NCBI RefSeq assembly: GCF_001939115.1
Contig: NZ_MQTZ01000017.1
Coordinates: forward strand, 72,869-136,868
Length of the DNA stretch: 64,000 nt
From: Leptolyngbya sp. 'hensonii'
GTDB taxonomy: Bacteria; Cyanobacteriota; Cyanobacteriia; GCF-001939115
Direction of reading: 5' to 3'
Below the pieces are notes generated by a model. The model searched no databases. It had not been told where the DNA came from and saw nothing but the letters and a program-made list of their open reading frames with translations. Shown here in pieces: positions 30,734 through 39,997 of the stretch (positions are counted from its first letter, which is position 1; the number at the start of each line of letters is the position of its first letter). The position numbers were made by a program, and so were the translations under genes.

Positions 30734-31624
30734 GTGACTGTCCCCTCTGTTGCCCGATCGCCCATTCGAGGGACCACTCGTTTGCTGGGGGTCATCGGCG
30801 ATCCAATTCAGCACTCCCTCTCACCCGTCATGCATAATGCTGCGATCGCCGATCTGGGTGTGGATTATGTCTATCTGCCGTTTCACGTCAAACCATCTGA
30901 CCTGACCCCAGCGATCAAAGGATTCGAGGCGATCGGCGTCCAGGGATTCAGTATCACCCTGCCCCACAAACAAACCATTTTGCCCCTGCTAACCCGGATT
31001 TCAGAAACCGCTCAGGCGATCGGAGCCGTCAACACAGTCTGGTGGACCGATCAGGGCTGGAGTGGCACCAATACGGATGTGGAGGGCTTCATCGCACCTC
31101 TGAAATCAGAGCAGCGGGATTGGGCCAACCTAACCGCCGTCATCCTCGGCAATGGGGGGGCGGCCCGGGCCGTGGTGGCTGGCTGTGCCCTGTTGGGCTG
31201 CCAGCAGATCCGGGTGGTGGGACGGAATGCCCCCAAATTAAGTCAGTTCGTCGAGAGCTGGCAGCAATCCCCTTTCACCATGACCCTGACCGCCCACCCC
31301 TGGGCGGATCTGCCCACCCTGCTGCCCGAGGCTGGCCTGGTGGTCAACGCCACTCCGATCGGCATGGCCCCTCAGACAGCCCAGTCGCCTCTCAGTGCAG
31401 ACCTCATCGGGCACCTGACTGCCGGTGCGATCGCCTACGACCTGATCTATACCCCCCGCCCAACTCGCTTCCTGGAAGAGGCCCAGGCCCAGGGGGCAGC
31501 CCCGATCGATGGACTGGAAATGCTAGTGCAACAGGGGGCCGCCGCCCTTCAGATCTGGTTGCAGCAGCCTGCTCCCGCTGACATCATGCGAGCGGCCCTG
31601 CTGGACCATCTGGCCCACCGTTAA
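30734..31624 (+). CDS. aroE: shikimate dehydrogenase
   Basis: A 296-residue NADPH-dependent enzyme reducing 3-dehydroshikimate to shikimate in aromatic amino-acid synthesis. It has the substrate site GDPIQHSLSPVMHNAA, catalytic Lys in ITLPHKQ, the NTD region GTNTDVEGF and the nucleotide loop GNGGAARAV. The GTG at 30734 with GTGAGGAG upstream is the favoured start. Earlier in-frame starts at 30650 and 30665 would lie inside the preceding gene. It converges on msrB with a 3-bp gap. Confidence 0.94.
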   Translation: MTVPSVARSPIRGTTRLLGVIGDPIQHSLSPVMHNAAIADLGVDYVYLPFHVKPSDLTPAIKGFEAIGVQGFSITLPHKQTILPLLTRISETAQAIGAVNTVWWTDQGWSGTNTDVEGFIAPLKSEQRDWANLTAVILGNGGAARAVVAGCALLGCQQIRVVGRNAPKLSQFVESWQQSPFTMTLTAHPWADLPTLLPEAGLVVNATPIGMAPQTAQSPLSADLIGHLTAGAIAYDLIYTPRPTRFLEEAQAQGAAPIDGLEMLVQQGAAALQIWLQQPAPADIMRAALLDHLAHR

Positions 31625-31627
31625 CCT

Positions 31628-32041
31628 TTAAGAGGCCGCTGGCTCAAACTTCAGGGACACCCCATTCATACAGTACCGTTGCCCAGTCGGAGCCGGACCA
31701 TCTTCAAAGACATGGCCCAAGTGACCGCCGCAACGGCTGCAATGGACTTCTACACGGGTCATGAAAAAGGAACGATCGACGGTGGTCGCAATTGCCCCTT
31801 CGATCGGGCTGAAGAAACTGGGCCAGCCTGTACCACTGTTAAACTTAGCGTCTGAGGTAAATAGGGGCTGTTCACAGGCAGCGCAGTGGTAAACCCCTTC
31901 CCCGTATTGCTTATCCAGGGGACTGGTTCCAGCCCGCTCCGTTCCATGCTGGCGCAGAACCCGAAACTGCTCGGGGGTTAAAACCTGACGCCATTCTTCT
32001 TCGGTCTTATTGATTTCAAAATTGCGATCGAGGGTTGCCAT
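31628..32041 (-). CDS. msrB: peptide methionine-R-sulfoxide reductase
   Basis: A 137-residue repair enzyme that reduces methionine-R-sulfoxide in proteins. The two zinc CxxC pairs are in YHCAACEQPLF and HCSRCGGHLGHVF, the catalytic cysteine is in RYCMNGVSLKF, and WPSFF is the standard substrate loop. The start ATG at 32041 (MATLDRNFEI) is preferred; an upstream ATG at 32062 would add seven residues. All key residues are present. Confidence 0.94.
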   Translation of the reverse strand: MATLDRNFEINKTEEEWRQVLTPEQFRVLRQHGTERAGTSPLDKQYGEGVYHCAACEQPLFTSDAKFNSGTGWPSFFSPIEGAIATTVDRSFFMTRVEVHCSRCGGHLGHVFEDGPAPTGQRYCMNGVSLKFEPAAS

Positions 32042-32255
32042 AGGTGCTGGTCTCCATTTCATCTCAGAGAAGAATTGCTTCAGGCTAATGCTGAACGCAG
32101 GGATCGGGAAAACTCCGGGTTCCCTGACTATCCTTCTATTATTTTGAATAATTATGAGACTTGGCTGAGGTGTGGATAATACAACCCCAATCCAATCCTG
32201 GTCACGTCCCCCATTAATAGTAGGATTGAGTTAAAAATTCTAGAGACTACTAGTT

Positions 32256-32453
32256 ATGCAAGGCTTTTGGAGCAATGTTTCCCGTTACCCCCGTTACTTT
32301 ATCACCGTCGGCCTGGGGGTCTTTTTGAATGTGATTTCCCCCCTGATTCCCCTGCTCAAGCGTCCCAGCACAGCTATTGCCTTGATTGGCATCCTCATTT
32401 CAATGCTGGTTTTTGTCGCCTTCACATTGCGGGCGATGCTGGGCTTGACTTAA
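32256..32453 (+). CDS. ycf33: Ycf33/DUF751 family membrane protein
   Basis: A 65-residue protein with two hydrophobic helices separated by a basic turn (PLLKRPSTA). The start MQGFWSNVSRYPRYFITVGLG matches the DUF751/Ycf33 family of cyanobacteria and plastids. Its function is unknown; a thylakoid location is inferred. It precedes rbfA on the same strand by 111 bp. Confidence 0.85.
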   Translation: MQGFWSNVSRYPRYFITVGLGVFLNVISPLIPLLKRPSTAIALIGILISMLVFVAFTLRAMLGLT

Positions 32454-32564
32454 GTAGAATAGATGTTCGGCTGTCAGTCTTTTGAATTTCAGCCCACAAT
32501 CGATAGCGGGTTCGACCGACCGATTCAGCGGCGGCACAGCAATTAAAAAAGGCAAGTTAGAGTT

Positions 32565-32996
32565 ATGGCTACGAATCGTCGGGTGGCACGGGTGGCTGAA
32601 CTGATTAAGCGGGAAGTCAGCCAGATGCTGCTCTCAGAGATTAAGGACGATCGCGTCGGGGCCGGAATGGTCAGTGTCACCGATGTGGATGTTTCCGGAG
32701 ATCTGCAGCATGCCAAGATTTTTGTCAGCATTTATGGGACGGATGAGGCCAGGGCAGAAACCATGGCCGGGCTTAAATCAGCTACCGGCTTTGTCAGAAG
32801 TGAGCTGGGTCATCGCGTCCGGCTCCGACGCACCCCGGAAGTGATCTTTATGGAAGATCGATCGATTGAGCGGGGAACTCGGGTGCTCTCCCTATTAAAT
32901 CGCTTGAGCGAAGCCAGGCAAACCTCGGATTTAGGAACGGCGGAAGAGAGTACAAACCTGCTCCTAGACGACTTCTTGGATGAGGACACCGATTGA
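32565..32996 (+). CDS. rbfA: ribosome-binding factor A
   Basis: A 143-residue factor that assists late 30S ribosomal-subunit maturation and cold adaptation. The KH-like fold signature is clear: [17 protein letters not shown], then [23 protein letters not shown], and [16 protein letters not shown]. The length is typical. Its TGA overlaps the TTG start of the following glycoside hydrolase by 2 bp, indicating translational coupling. Confidence 0.95.
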   Translation: MATNRRVARVAELIKREVSQMLLSEIKDDRVGAGMVSVTDVDVSGDLQHAKIFVSIYGTDEARAETMAGLKSATGFVRSELGHRVRLRRTPEVIFMEDRSIERGTRVLSLLNRLSEARQTSDLGTAEESTNLLLDDFLDEDTD

Positions 32997-34669
32997 CACC
33001 TTCTCCTCTGCAATCCCTGCTCCGGTTCCCCCCCTGGGAAACCCTGCCCCTTCGCCAGCAAGTCGCTCAGATGGTGGTCGTCCGAGCCTCCGGTTATTTG
33101 TTTGATCATCAGATTCGTTATCCAGCCTGGGAACCTCCTGCTGCTGTACTGCGATCCCTGATCCAGGATCTGGGGGTGGGCGGTGTGATCCTGTTAGGGG
33201 GCAGTGCTGGAGAACTTCACCTGCGTACCCAGCAATTGCAAGATTGGGCTCACCTGCCCCTGTTGATCGCAGCGGATGTGGAAGAAGGCGTGGGGCAACG
33301 GTTTGCCGGAGCCACCTGGTTTCCACCTCCCATGGCTCTGAACGCCATTTTTCAGCAGGATCAAGCTAAGGCTTTAGGCCATGCTGAGGCAATGGGAGCC
33401 ACGATCGCCCAGGAGTCTCTGGCGATCGGCCTCAACTGGGTGCTGGCTCCGGTGGTAGATGTTAACAATAACGCAGCTAATCCGGTGATTAACGTCCGGG
33501 CCTTCGGTGAAACACCGGAGGTAGTCAGTCACCTGACCGCAGCATTCCTGCGGGGAGCGCAACGCCATCCCGTTCTGACCACAGCCAAGCACTTTCCGGG
33601 GCATGGGGATACGGCTGTGGACTCCCACCTGGAACTGCCGATCGTGCCTCACCTGGAAGATCGCCTGCAGCAGATCGAACTCTCGCCCTTCCGGACCGCG
33701 ATCGGAGCTGGGGTGGATGCGGTCATGAGTGCCCACCTGCAAATTCCCGCCTGGGATCGCACCTACCCGGCCACCCTTTCCCCCCGAATTCTGACCCAGG
33801 AACTGCGCCAGAACTTGCAATTTGCCGGGCTGATTGTCACAGACGCTCTGGTGATGGGGGCGATCGCCAACCGCTATGGCACCGAGGAAGCGGCGGTGCT
33901 GGCGGTGGAAGCTGGAGCGGATATTCTACTGATGCCTGCCGACCCGGCTGCAGCGATTGAGGCAGTTTGTGCAGCGGTCACCAGCGGGAGAATTCCCCTG
34001 GAACGGATTCAGGCTTCCCTGGAACGCATCTGGTGGGCCAAGCAGAAGGTCTGTGCACCTGCGATCGTCTCCGAGGATACCCATCCCCATGCCTGGGAAA
34101 CCCTACCAGACGCTCCAAGGCAGGACTTTACAGCCCTGCTGTCCCAACCCCAGAGTCTGAAACTGGTCCAGACAATTCTGCAGGAGTCGATGACCTGCCA
34201 TGGTCAAGCGCCCTCTTTACCACCTGCAGCCAGTCGTAACCTGATTGTCGTGGATAATTTGCTGGACAGCGAGTTTCTGGGGCTGCAAACCCCAGCCATT
34301 ACCCTGCCCCAATCTCTGGGTTACTCGTTAGCGCTGATCGATCGCCAGACCGCAACCGGGGGTTCCGACCCCAGCGCTATCAACCAACCCACCCTTTTAC
34401 AGGTGTTTGTGCGGGGCAATCCCTTTCGGGGATCTGCCGGATTAACCCAGACGGTGCAGACCTGTTTCCAATCTCTGATCGAACGGGGGCAACTGCAGGC
34501 TCTGGTGGTTTATGGCAGTCCTTACATCCTGGAACAACTTCTCATCACCTTGCCCCCTGACATCCCTTACGTTTTCAGCTATGGCCAGATGGCGATCGCC
34601 CAGGCTGTTGCCCTGCAGCACCTCTTCCCCACAGAAAAAGCCACTTCACTCAACCAGGACTGTCCATAG
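32993..34669 (+). CDS. glycoside hydrolase family 3 (beta-N-acetylhexosaminidase/NagZ-like)
   Basis: A 558-residue GH3 enzyme. The TIM-barrel domain has [14 protein letters not shown], the hallmark loop of NagZ-type enzymes, and the nucleophile Asp in [12 protein letters not shown]. About 200 additional C-terminal residues are less conserved, larger than classic NagZ. Removal of N-acetylglucosamine from cell-wall fragments is likely. No signal peptide is seen. The TTG start inside the rbfA stop codon is accepted because the barrel begins soon after it. Confidence 0.88.
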   Translation: MTPSPLQSLLRFPPWETLPLRQQVAQMVVVRASGYLFDHQIRYPAWEPPAAVLRSLIQDLGVGGVILLGGSAGELHLRTQQLQDWAHLPLLIAADVEEGVGQRFAGATWFPPPMALNAIFQQDQAKALGHAEAMGATIAQESLAIGLNWVLAPVVDVNNNAANPVINVRAFGETPEVVSHLTAAFLRGAQRHPVLTTAKHFPGHGDTAVDSHLELPIVPHLEDRLQQIELSPFRTAIGAGVDAVMSAHLQIPAWDRTYPATLSPRILTQELRQNLQFAGLIVTDALVMGAIANRYGTEEAAVLAVEAGADILLMPADPAAAIEAVCAAVTSGRIPLERIQASLERIWWAKQKVCAPAIVSEDTHPHAWETLPDAPRQDFTALLSQPQSLKLVQTILQESMTCHGQAPSLPPAASRNLIVVDNLLDSEFLGLQTPAITLPQSLGYSLALIDRQTATGGSDPSAINQPTLLQVFVRGNPFRGSAGLTQTVQTCFQSLIERGQLQALVVYGSPYILEQLLITLPPDIPYVFSYGQMAIAQAVALQHLFPTEKATSLNQDCP

Positions 34670-34798
34670 CGAACATCCCAAATTAGCAGACAATCTGACA
34701 ATATAAAAAATAGCTCTACAGAATCCACCCCATCCCAGCATTAGGGTACTTCGTGAAGAGCAAGGCAAGGGGATTTACTGGATTTACTGGCTTCTCCC

Positions 34799-35536
34799 AT
34801 GGTTATTACACACAAAACCGTTGTCATGATTCAACCTTCAAAGCGGCAGGGCCAAATCTGGCAGGCTGCTTTGAACTCCCAGAAAGTTTCCGTGATCTGG
34901 GAGGCATCGGATGTGGATCTCTCCCAAATGTTAAGTCGGATTCAGGAGACCGGATTTAATCCCCCTGATCTATTGCTGATTGATGTCGGGGTTTTAAGCT
35001 GCAATCCCTATGCTTTCTGCCGCTGGTGCCGGGAACACCACCCCGATCAGAAAATCATTTTGACCAATGTTAGCCAGCGGGAGATTTCCCCGCCAGAACG
35101 GCAATGGGCCATGTACCAGGGGGCGCTGGATCTACTGCCCGGCTTCCAGAGAGAAACCCTCCTTACAGGGGTCACCTCAGCCCTGACCCGCGTTTTGACA
35201 GCCATGGATGGACAGCAGCTCAATCAGGAATCGCTGATTAACGTTCTGTTCTCCATTACCTCCCTGCAGCATTCCTCCAAACCTCGCAACACCCCTCCCC
35301 CCACAGAGAACAGTTCCACGGGTCAGGAGACACCTGTGCCCGCACCTCCCCGCAAAGTCATTCCCAATCAGTTGGTCCAATCCCCCGGCCAGAAGCCCTC
35401 GGCCCCCGATCGCATTGCTCCCGTCCCCTTAATCATGGAGGAAGCCTCAGCTAGTCCAGCCGCCGCTTTTCCCGAAGCCATCCCAGGAGACAAGGGGGAA
35501 GAAAACCGGCGCAGCTATCGGGGAGTCGTTTATTAA
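34799..35536 (+). CDS. receiver-like protein with disordered tail
   Basis: A 245-residue protein. Residues 5-130 resemble a CheY receiver (VVMIQPSKRQGQ..., then PPDLLLIDVGVL as the phospho-Asp strand, then QKIILTNVSQ). The acidic pocket is weak and no Lys switch is obvious, so phosphorylation is doubtful. The last ~80 residues are Pro/Ser-rich and probably disordered. No output domain is seen. It converges with the HEAT gene, sharing 4 bp. Confidence 0.65.
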   Translation: MVITHKTVVMIQPSKRQGQIWQAALNSQKVSVIWEASDVDLSQMLSRIQETGFNPPDLLLIDVGVLSCNPYAFCRWCREHHPDQKIILTNVSQREISPPERQWAMYQGALDLLPGFQRETLLTGVTSALTRVLTAMDGQQLNQESLINVLFSITSLQHSSKPRNTPPPTENSSTGQETPVPAPPRKVIPNQLVQSPGQKPSAPDRIAPVPLIMEEASASPAAAFPEAIPGDKGEENRRSYRGVVY

Positions 35537-36219
35537 TCCAGGGTGGATTCAGAGTTCTGAGCCAATCGCTGCAGGGCAAAGGTAGCTGCTTCGGCCACCT
35601 GAGGATGGCTATCTTTTTCCAGATATTTCAGGGCAGATAGAGTCTTGGGGCTGGGTAAATCCCCCAGGGCTTCCGCTAACCGTTGCCGCACCAGCCAATC
35701 TTCCGCCTGGGCAAAACGCAAAATCTGATCCACTGCGCCAACGGCTTTGATTTCACCCAGCGCCGAGATCGCAGCTTGCTGCACCACAACCTCTTCACTA
35801 TCCAGGGCTTTGACCAGCGCATCGTAGGCCCGGGGATCTTTCAGATTTCCCAGGGACACTGCCGCACTGAAGCGCACCAACCAATCGGTATCTTCGTAGA
35901 AAGCCCGTATCAGAGGTTCCAGAGCTCTCAGATCGCCCAGATAGCCCAGGGCTCCAGCCGCCCCAGCCCGAATTCCATAATCTGAGTCTGTTTCGAGGAA
36001 ACGCACCAGAATCGGAAAACATTCTTCCGTAGGCTTCAGTCCCAGGGCAAAAACGGCCATAGACCGAATTTGCAAGTTGTCATCATGCAACACTTTCTTA
36101 ATCAGCGGCACTGCCTCAACTGCCGGAACGTCCCGGAGTGCAGCCAGGGCCAGCATGCGATCGCGGGAGCTCTGGCTCTCTAGCTGAACAGCAATTTGCT
36201 CCAGACCGGGATGAGCCAT
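35533..36219 (-). CDS. HEAT-repeat protein (NblB/PBS-lyase-like)
   Basis: A 228-residue protein made almost entirely of 30-residue HEAT units, such as FPILVRFLETDSDYGIRAGAAGALGYLGD and YDALVKALDSEEVVVQQAAISALGE. The same repeat type forms bilin lyases CpcE/F and the phycobilisome-degradation protein NblB. Family membership is clear; the specific role is not. The ATG at 36219 (MAHPGLEQ) is used because the ten residues before it are non-HEAT. Confidence 0.8.
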   Translation of the reverse strand: MAHPGLEQIAVQLESQSSRDRMLALAALRDVPAVEAVPLIKKVLHDDNLQIRSMAVFALGLKPTEECFPILVRFLETDSDYGIRAGAAGALGYLGDLRALEPLIRAFYEDTDWLVRFSAAVSLGNLKDPRAYDALVKALDSEEVVVQQAAISALGEIKAVGAVDQILRFAQAEDWLVRQRLAEALGDLPSPKTLSALKYLEKDSHPQVAEAATFALQRLAQNSESTLD

Positions 36220-36743
36220 AATTTTATAAAACTTTACAACTTCTCTCATTTTAGCAGACCATTCCCGGAAGCGCCGCCTTTCAGATCAGGCCCCCCAAAG
36301 AAGCCCGGCAGAAACATTCAGGGACAAGACGGACACCGGGTCTCTCTTTCCCCTGGAGGCTTTGCTGAATGCAAATATGAATTACCCTCATCCCCAACCC
36401 TTCTCCCGCAGGAGAAGGGAGCTAAAACTCTTGTTCCCTCTCCTTTGGGAGAGGGCTAGGGTGAGAGCTGCATAAGGCTCAAGCACGAAAATCATCCTTC
36501 TATTCAGCAACGCCCCCCTGGAGACTAAAAATCCACAAGAAATACATAAAACCATCGTATTATGTAATATTTTTTCCTTTTTATCGGAACAGCGGCGACC
36601 AGCGCGTAACAATGTTCAGATTTATACAGAAAGGTCTGTCGTAAATATGGGATGCCTATCCCAGGAAGCAGCGTTGTATGCAATGTCTGTGGAGCCAGTA
36701 TCTGTGGGAATCACAATCTCAAATTGGTATTAGAGGAAAAGGA
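36220..36743. other. amt upstream region containing a MITE
   Basis: About 520 bp between the divergent HEAT and amt genes. It contains the second MITE copy (36358-36514) and an AT-rich stretch at 36530-36580. A GTA-N8-TAT sequence at 36557 only approximates an NtcA site and has no well-placed -10 hexamer, so it is not called. Confidence 0.5.
36358..36514 (-). mobile_element. MITE-like element, copy 2 (157 bp)
   Basis: The same 157-bp length as the copy at 8295, in reverse orientation, with only about four substitutions including one in each terminal repeat region. The terminal repeats are GGCTTTGCTGAAT / ATTCAGCAACGCC. An 8-bp direct repeat CCCCTGGA flanks it exactly (36350-36357 and 36515-36522). 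The near-identity of the two copies suggests recent movement. Confidence 0.8.
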
Positions 36744-38207
36744 ATGAGCCGACACTGGAAACGTCTCCTCGCGTTAGCGATCGGAACCCTGGTTTTAGCG
36801 GTGTTTGGAACATCGGTCGTCGAAGCAGCCGCTCCTCCCACGCTGGAATCTTTAAGTGCCCAGACCACCCAGCTCCAGCTTTCGATCGATACCACCTGGG
36901 TTTTAATTGCCGGTTTCCTGGTGTTTTTCATGCAGACTGGCTTTGCCCTCCTAGAGGCAGGGCTGGTCCGACAGAGTGCGGTGGTCAACACCTTGCTCGA
37001 AAACTTTATTGATGCAGCAGTCACGATCCTGGCCTGGTGGGCTGTTGGTTTTGCGATCGCCTTTGGCACCGACGCAGGGGGACTGGGCCTGATCGGTTCA
37101 GACAACTTTTTCCTGAGTGAGGCAATTACCTTCACTGCACCCTCCGGTCAATCCACCACCAATCAGTTCATCTTCAATAGCATTCCAACGACCTATGGCA
37201 TGGGCGCAGGGGGCTCCTCTGTCGGCATTAACACGCTGACGCTTTTCTTCTTCCAATTCGCTTTTGCTGCCACGGCCAGCACCATCACCACGGGGGCAAT
37301 GGCAGAACGGACGGATTTTCTGGGAGATTTAATTTACACCACCTTCATGGGAGCTTTCAGCTATCCCATCATTGTCCATTGGGTCTGGAATAACGGCGGT
37401 TGGCTGGCCAAAATGGGGTATCACGATTTTGCAGGCAGTTCCGTCGTCCATACAGTGGGAGGCGTGACGGCGATCGTGGGGGCTTACCTGCTAGGCCCGA
37501 GGGCCAATCGCGGTCCCTGGGGGCAGCCTCCCTTACCCTGTAACCTCTCCCTGGCCACCTTAGGAGCCATGATCCTGTGGTTTGGTTGGTATGGCTTTAA
37601 CCCTGGGTCTACCCTCTCGACAGGCAATACTGGCCTGATGGCTCTGGTCACCGTCAACACCACTCTGGCAGCCGGTGCAGGCGCAATTTCCACCCTGCTT
37701 TATGTCTATATCCGCACAGGTAAGTGGCACCTGTTTTGCACCCTGAATGGATCTCTGGCCGGTCTGGTCGCCATTACTGCCGGATGTGCCTTTGTTGCCC
37801 CCTGGGCTGCCGTCCTGATTGGCCTCACTGCTGGCATTCTAGTGATTGTGGTTGTAGACCTGATTGAATCAGCCAAGATCGATGACCCCGTGGGCGCTTT
37901 TGGTGTCCATGGCTCCTGTGGCATGATGGGTACCCTGGCGATCGGCTTCCTGGGCCAACCCCAACTTACCCTAAATCAGAAGGGCGGATTACTCCTGGGA
38001 GGCGGGTTGGACCTGCTCTTCACCCAATTGATTGGGTTACTCGCCATTATTCTGTTTACTGGGGCTTTCTCATTTATCCTGTTCGGCCTGTTGAAATCTC
38101 TGGGCCACCTGCGGGTTCACCCCAAGGCTGACAAGATCGGGATCGATGTTTTTGAGCACGGTGCAACTGCCTGGCCCGATGTCTATCCGATTAAAAAGTT
38201 GGAATAA
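36744..38207 (+). CDS. amt: ammonium transporter
   Basis: A 487-residue Amt/MEP/Rh channel. It has a signal-like first helix, then about eleven membrane spans. The conserved pore histidines occur in YHDFAGSSVVHTVGG and GAFGVHGSCGMMG, and the external site region in FLVFFMQTGFALLEAGLVR. It imports ammonium across the plasma membrane. The ATG at 36744 is preceded by AGGAAAAGGA, an excellent ribosome-binding site; an upstream start at 36678 is unlikely. A terminator-like hairpin follows about 125 bp downstream. Confidence 0.95.
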   Translation: MSRHWKRLLALAIGTLVLAVFGTSVVEAAAPPTLESLSAQTTQLQLSIDTTWVLIAGFLVFFMQTGFALLEAGLVRQSAVVNTLLENFIDAAVTILAWWAVGFAIAFGTDAGGLGLIGSDNFFLSEAITFTAPSGQSTTNQFIFNSIPTTYGMGAGGSSVGINTLTLFFFQFAFAATASTITTGAMAERTDFLGDLIYTTFMGAFSYPIIVHWVWNNGGWLAKMGYHDFAGSSVVHTVGGVTAIVGAYLLGPRANRGPWGQPPLPCNLSLATLGAMILWFGWYGFNPGSTLSTGNTGLMALVTVNTTLAAGAGAISTLLYVYIRTGKWHLFCTLNGSLAGLVAITAGCAFVAPWAAVLIGLTAGILVIVVVDLIESAKIDDPVGAFGVHGSCGMMGTLAIGFLGQPQLTLNQKGGLLLGGGLDLLFTQLIGLLAIILFTGAFSFILFGLLKSLGHLRVHPKADKIGIDVFEHGATAWPDVYPIKKLE

Positions 38208-38332
38208 TTCACACCCCTCTGGAGTAAGAGTCCAACCCCCATTCTCTGAAGCTGGGTGAGTTCAGGGCAAGGCTGCCTCTCACCCTCAGTCTGATAACCA
38301 GGACTCTCACCAAGCCCAATCCCTGATCCTCG

Positions 38333-38356
38333 GGCGTTGCCTGCAACGCCTTTTTT
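38333..38356 (+). terminator. Rho-independent terminator after amt
   Basis: Stem GGCGTTGC / GCAACGCC with a 2-nt centre, followed by six T. The stem sequence belongs to the GCGTTGC...GCAACGC dispersed-repeat type seen again at 42335. Confidence 0.85.
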
Positions 38357-38429
38357 GTGTTGGTATGGCTATGATCAAAATCAGAAGATTGATCATCGGG
38401 TATCCGTCCGTTCAAACCCCAGTCATGTT

Positions 38430-38954
38430 ATGAATCCAAACCCTGGAATTCAACCCACCTCCTCCCCCACCCCTATCAAACGGATCGGCAATAATCTTGT
38501 CACGGCTTACCTTTTGTGGGCCGTCTACTTTATCTTCCCCCTAGCCGGGGGGTTACATCGTCTCTACAATGGCCAGGTCTTTACTGGGCTTCTCTGGATG
38601 TTCACCGCAGGATTTTGCGGCCTGGGACAGATCCTGGACGTGTTTTTCATTCCGGGCATGGTCGAAGATTACAACATCAAGTTCAGAGCCAAACGGGGCT
38701 TGCTCCCTGATGGCACGCCCATGTCAGTTCCTGCGATCGATCGGCCTCTGACTCGGGATGAAAAAATGGTCAGCCTGGTCAAGGCCGCCTCCGTCCGTGC
38801 AGGCAAGCTAACCGTGACCCAGGCTGTGGTAGACACTGGTATGAGCTTCAGTGAAGCGGAAGGTCTTCTGATGGAGATGACCAAATCGGGCTATGTAGAA
38901 ATCACCAACGATGCTGTCACAGGGATCATCGTCTACGATTTCAAGGAACTCTAG
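38430..38954 (+). CDS. TM2-domain membrane protein
   Basis: A 174-residue protein. After a short Pro-rich start, residues ~25-80 form a TM2 domain: two membrane helices around the turn GGLHRLYNGQVFTGLLWMF. The C-terminal ~60 residues resemble a small winged-helix-like module (LTVTQAVVDTGMSFSEAEGLLMEMTKSGYVEITND). The function is unknown. The start ATG at 38430 gives a compact N-terminus. The 3' end overlaps the convergent DUF2996 gene by 4 bp. Confidence 0.82.
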   Translation: MNPNPGIQPTSSPTPIKRIGNNLVTAYLLWAVYFIFPLAGGLHRLYNGQVFTGLLWMFTAGFCGLGQILDVFFIPGMVEDYNIKFRAKRGLLPDGTPMSVPAIDRPLTRDEKMVSLVKAASVRAGKLTVTQAVVDTGMSFSEAEGLLMEMTKSGYVEITNDAVTGIIVYDFKEL

Positions 38955-39502
38955 TTCCGCACCAGCCACTTCTGGGCATTCAAGCGCTGCATGATCCCAA
39001 ACACCATCAAGTCCAGGGTCACTTTGCGCTCGTCAATCAGGAAAGACTCCAGGGTACTAGCCTTAGCCGCATTCTCGGTGTAGGAAAATGCCTTATGTCC
39101 CTGAATATCTTCTTTAAAAAAGTAAAGGTTGAACTGGCGTTTGCCAGCCTCCCAGGTGCCGACAATCTGCCAGCATTCTGGCTCCTGGGCAAACCCTGTC
39201 ACGGGAATCTTTTGTTTTGCCAAAGCCAGGCTGAGGTCAGCAATGCCCTGCTTTTCTAAGGCTGCTTTGAGGGCAGGCAGGTAATCCTGCTGGATAAACT
39301 CGGCAAATGGCTTGTCTTCTAGAGCCGGAGGCTTCTCCTTCTTAGCAGCGGCCTTTGGAGCGGCGGCTTTGTCAGCGCCAGTCTCTCCCTCCCCCTTGGC
39401 AGCAGTTCTGGGCGCAGGAGGCTTCTCGGCTGGCTTTTTATCGTCAGTCACAGCGTTTTCAGAAGCAGATGTGTTCTCAGGCGTTGTTGATTCTGCCGTC
39501 AC
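38951..39502 (-). CDS. DUF2996 family protein
   Basis: A 183-residue protein. The first ~80 residues are a low-complexity Ala/Lys/Pro/Glu linker, probably disordered. The globular domain (about 85-183) contains DLSLALAKQKIPVTGFAQEPECWQIVGTWEAGKRQFNLYFFKEDI, as in cyanobacterial DUF2996 proteins. No enzymatic motif is seen. The function is unknown. Confidence 0.8.
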   Translation of the reverse strand: MTAESTTPENTSASENAVTDDKKPAEKPPAPRTAAKGEGETGADKAAAPKAAAKKEKPPALEDKPFAEFIQQDYLPALKAALEKQGIADLSLALAKQKIPVTGFAQEPECWQIVGTWEAGKRQFNLYFFKEDIQGHKAFSYTENAAKASTLESFLIDERKVTLDLMVFGIMQRLNAQKWLVRN

Positions 39503-39608
39503 GGCGTCACCCCCACACTGGAAAGTTAGTAGTAATGTGCTCTCTAACAGATCCTAGTGCATACCGGCAAAAAGTAACGATTCAAACTTACGATTTCAGC
39601 CATAGGAA

Positions 39609-39632
39609 TAAAAAAGGCGCGGGTACCCGCGC
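39609..39632 (-). terminator. terminator of the thrC operon
   Basis: Read on the minus strand: a perfect GGCGCGGGTACCCGCGCC palindrome followed by TTTTTT. It lies 34 bp after the stop of the ThiS/MoaD-type gene. Confidence 0.9.
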
Positions 39633-39665
39633 CTCACCATGCATTCTCATCCGTCGCCATCCGGA

Positions 39666-39941
39666 TCAGCCCCCTGCGATCGCAGGGACGATACTCACTT
39701 CATCCCCGTCTTTCAATTCAGTATTGGGACCATCCAGAAAACGAATATCCTCGCTATTGACATAGAAATTGACAAATCGACGCAGTTCTCCCTGGTCATC
39801 ACAGAGACGCGCCTTGATACCCGGACAGCTTTGTTCCAGGGATTCCAGTAGCTCCGCGACATTTGCGCCGCTGCACTCGATCGTAGCCTGGTCGTTGGTC
39901 AGTTTTTGCAAAGGGGTAGGAATCAGAACTTTTACAGCCAT
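39666..39941 (-). CDS. ThiS/MoaD-type sulfur-carrier protein
   Basis: A 91-residue beta-grasp (ubiquitin-like) protein ending in the diagnostic Gly-Gly (VPAIAGG). The fold elements [12 protein letters not shown], the central helix [19 protein letters not shown] and [16 protein letters not shown] are clear. Such carriers are adenylated and thiocarboxylated at the terminal Gly. It lies 56 bp downstream of thrC on the same strand and shares its terminator. The acceptor pathway is unknown; sulfur transfer to a homoserine-derived amino acid is one possibility. Confidence 0.88.
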   Translation of the reverse strand: MAVKVLIPTPLQKLTNDQATIECSGANVAELLESLEQSCPGIKARLCDDQGELRRFVNFYVNSEDIRFLDGPNTELKDGDEVSIVPAIAGG

Positions 39942-39997
39942 AGTTACAATCTTCTAACAAATGACAAAATGATGGGTGACAAAGGACAAGTAACAAC

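Noticed and set aside
36557-36570. NtcA-binding site upstream of amt
   Set aside because: The sequence is GTA-N8-TAT rather than GTA-N8-TAC, and no -10 hexamer lies at the expected distance of about 22 bp.
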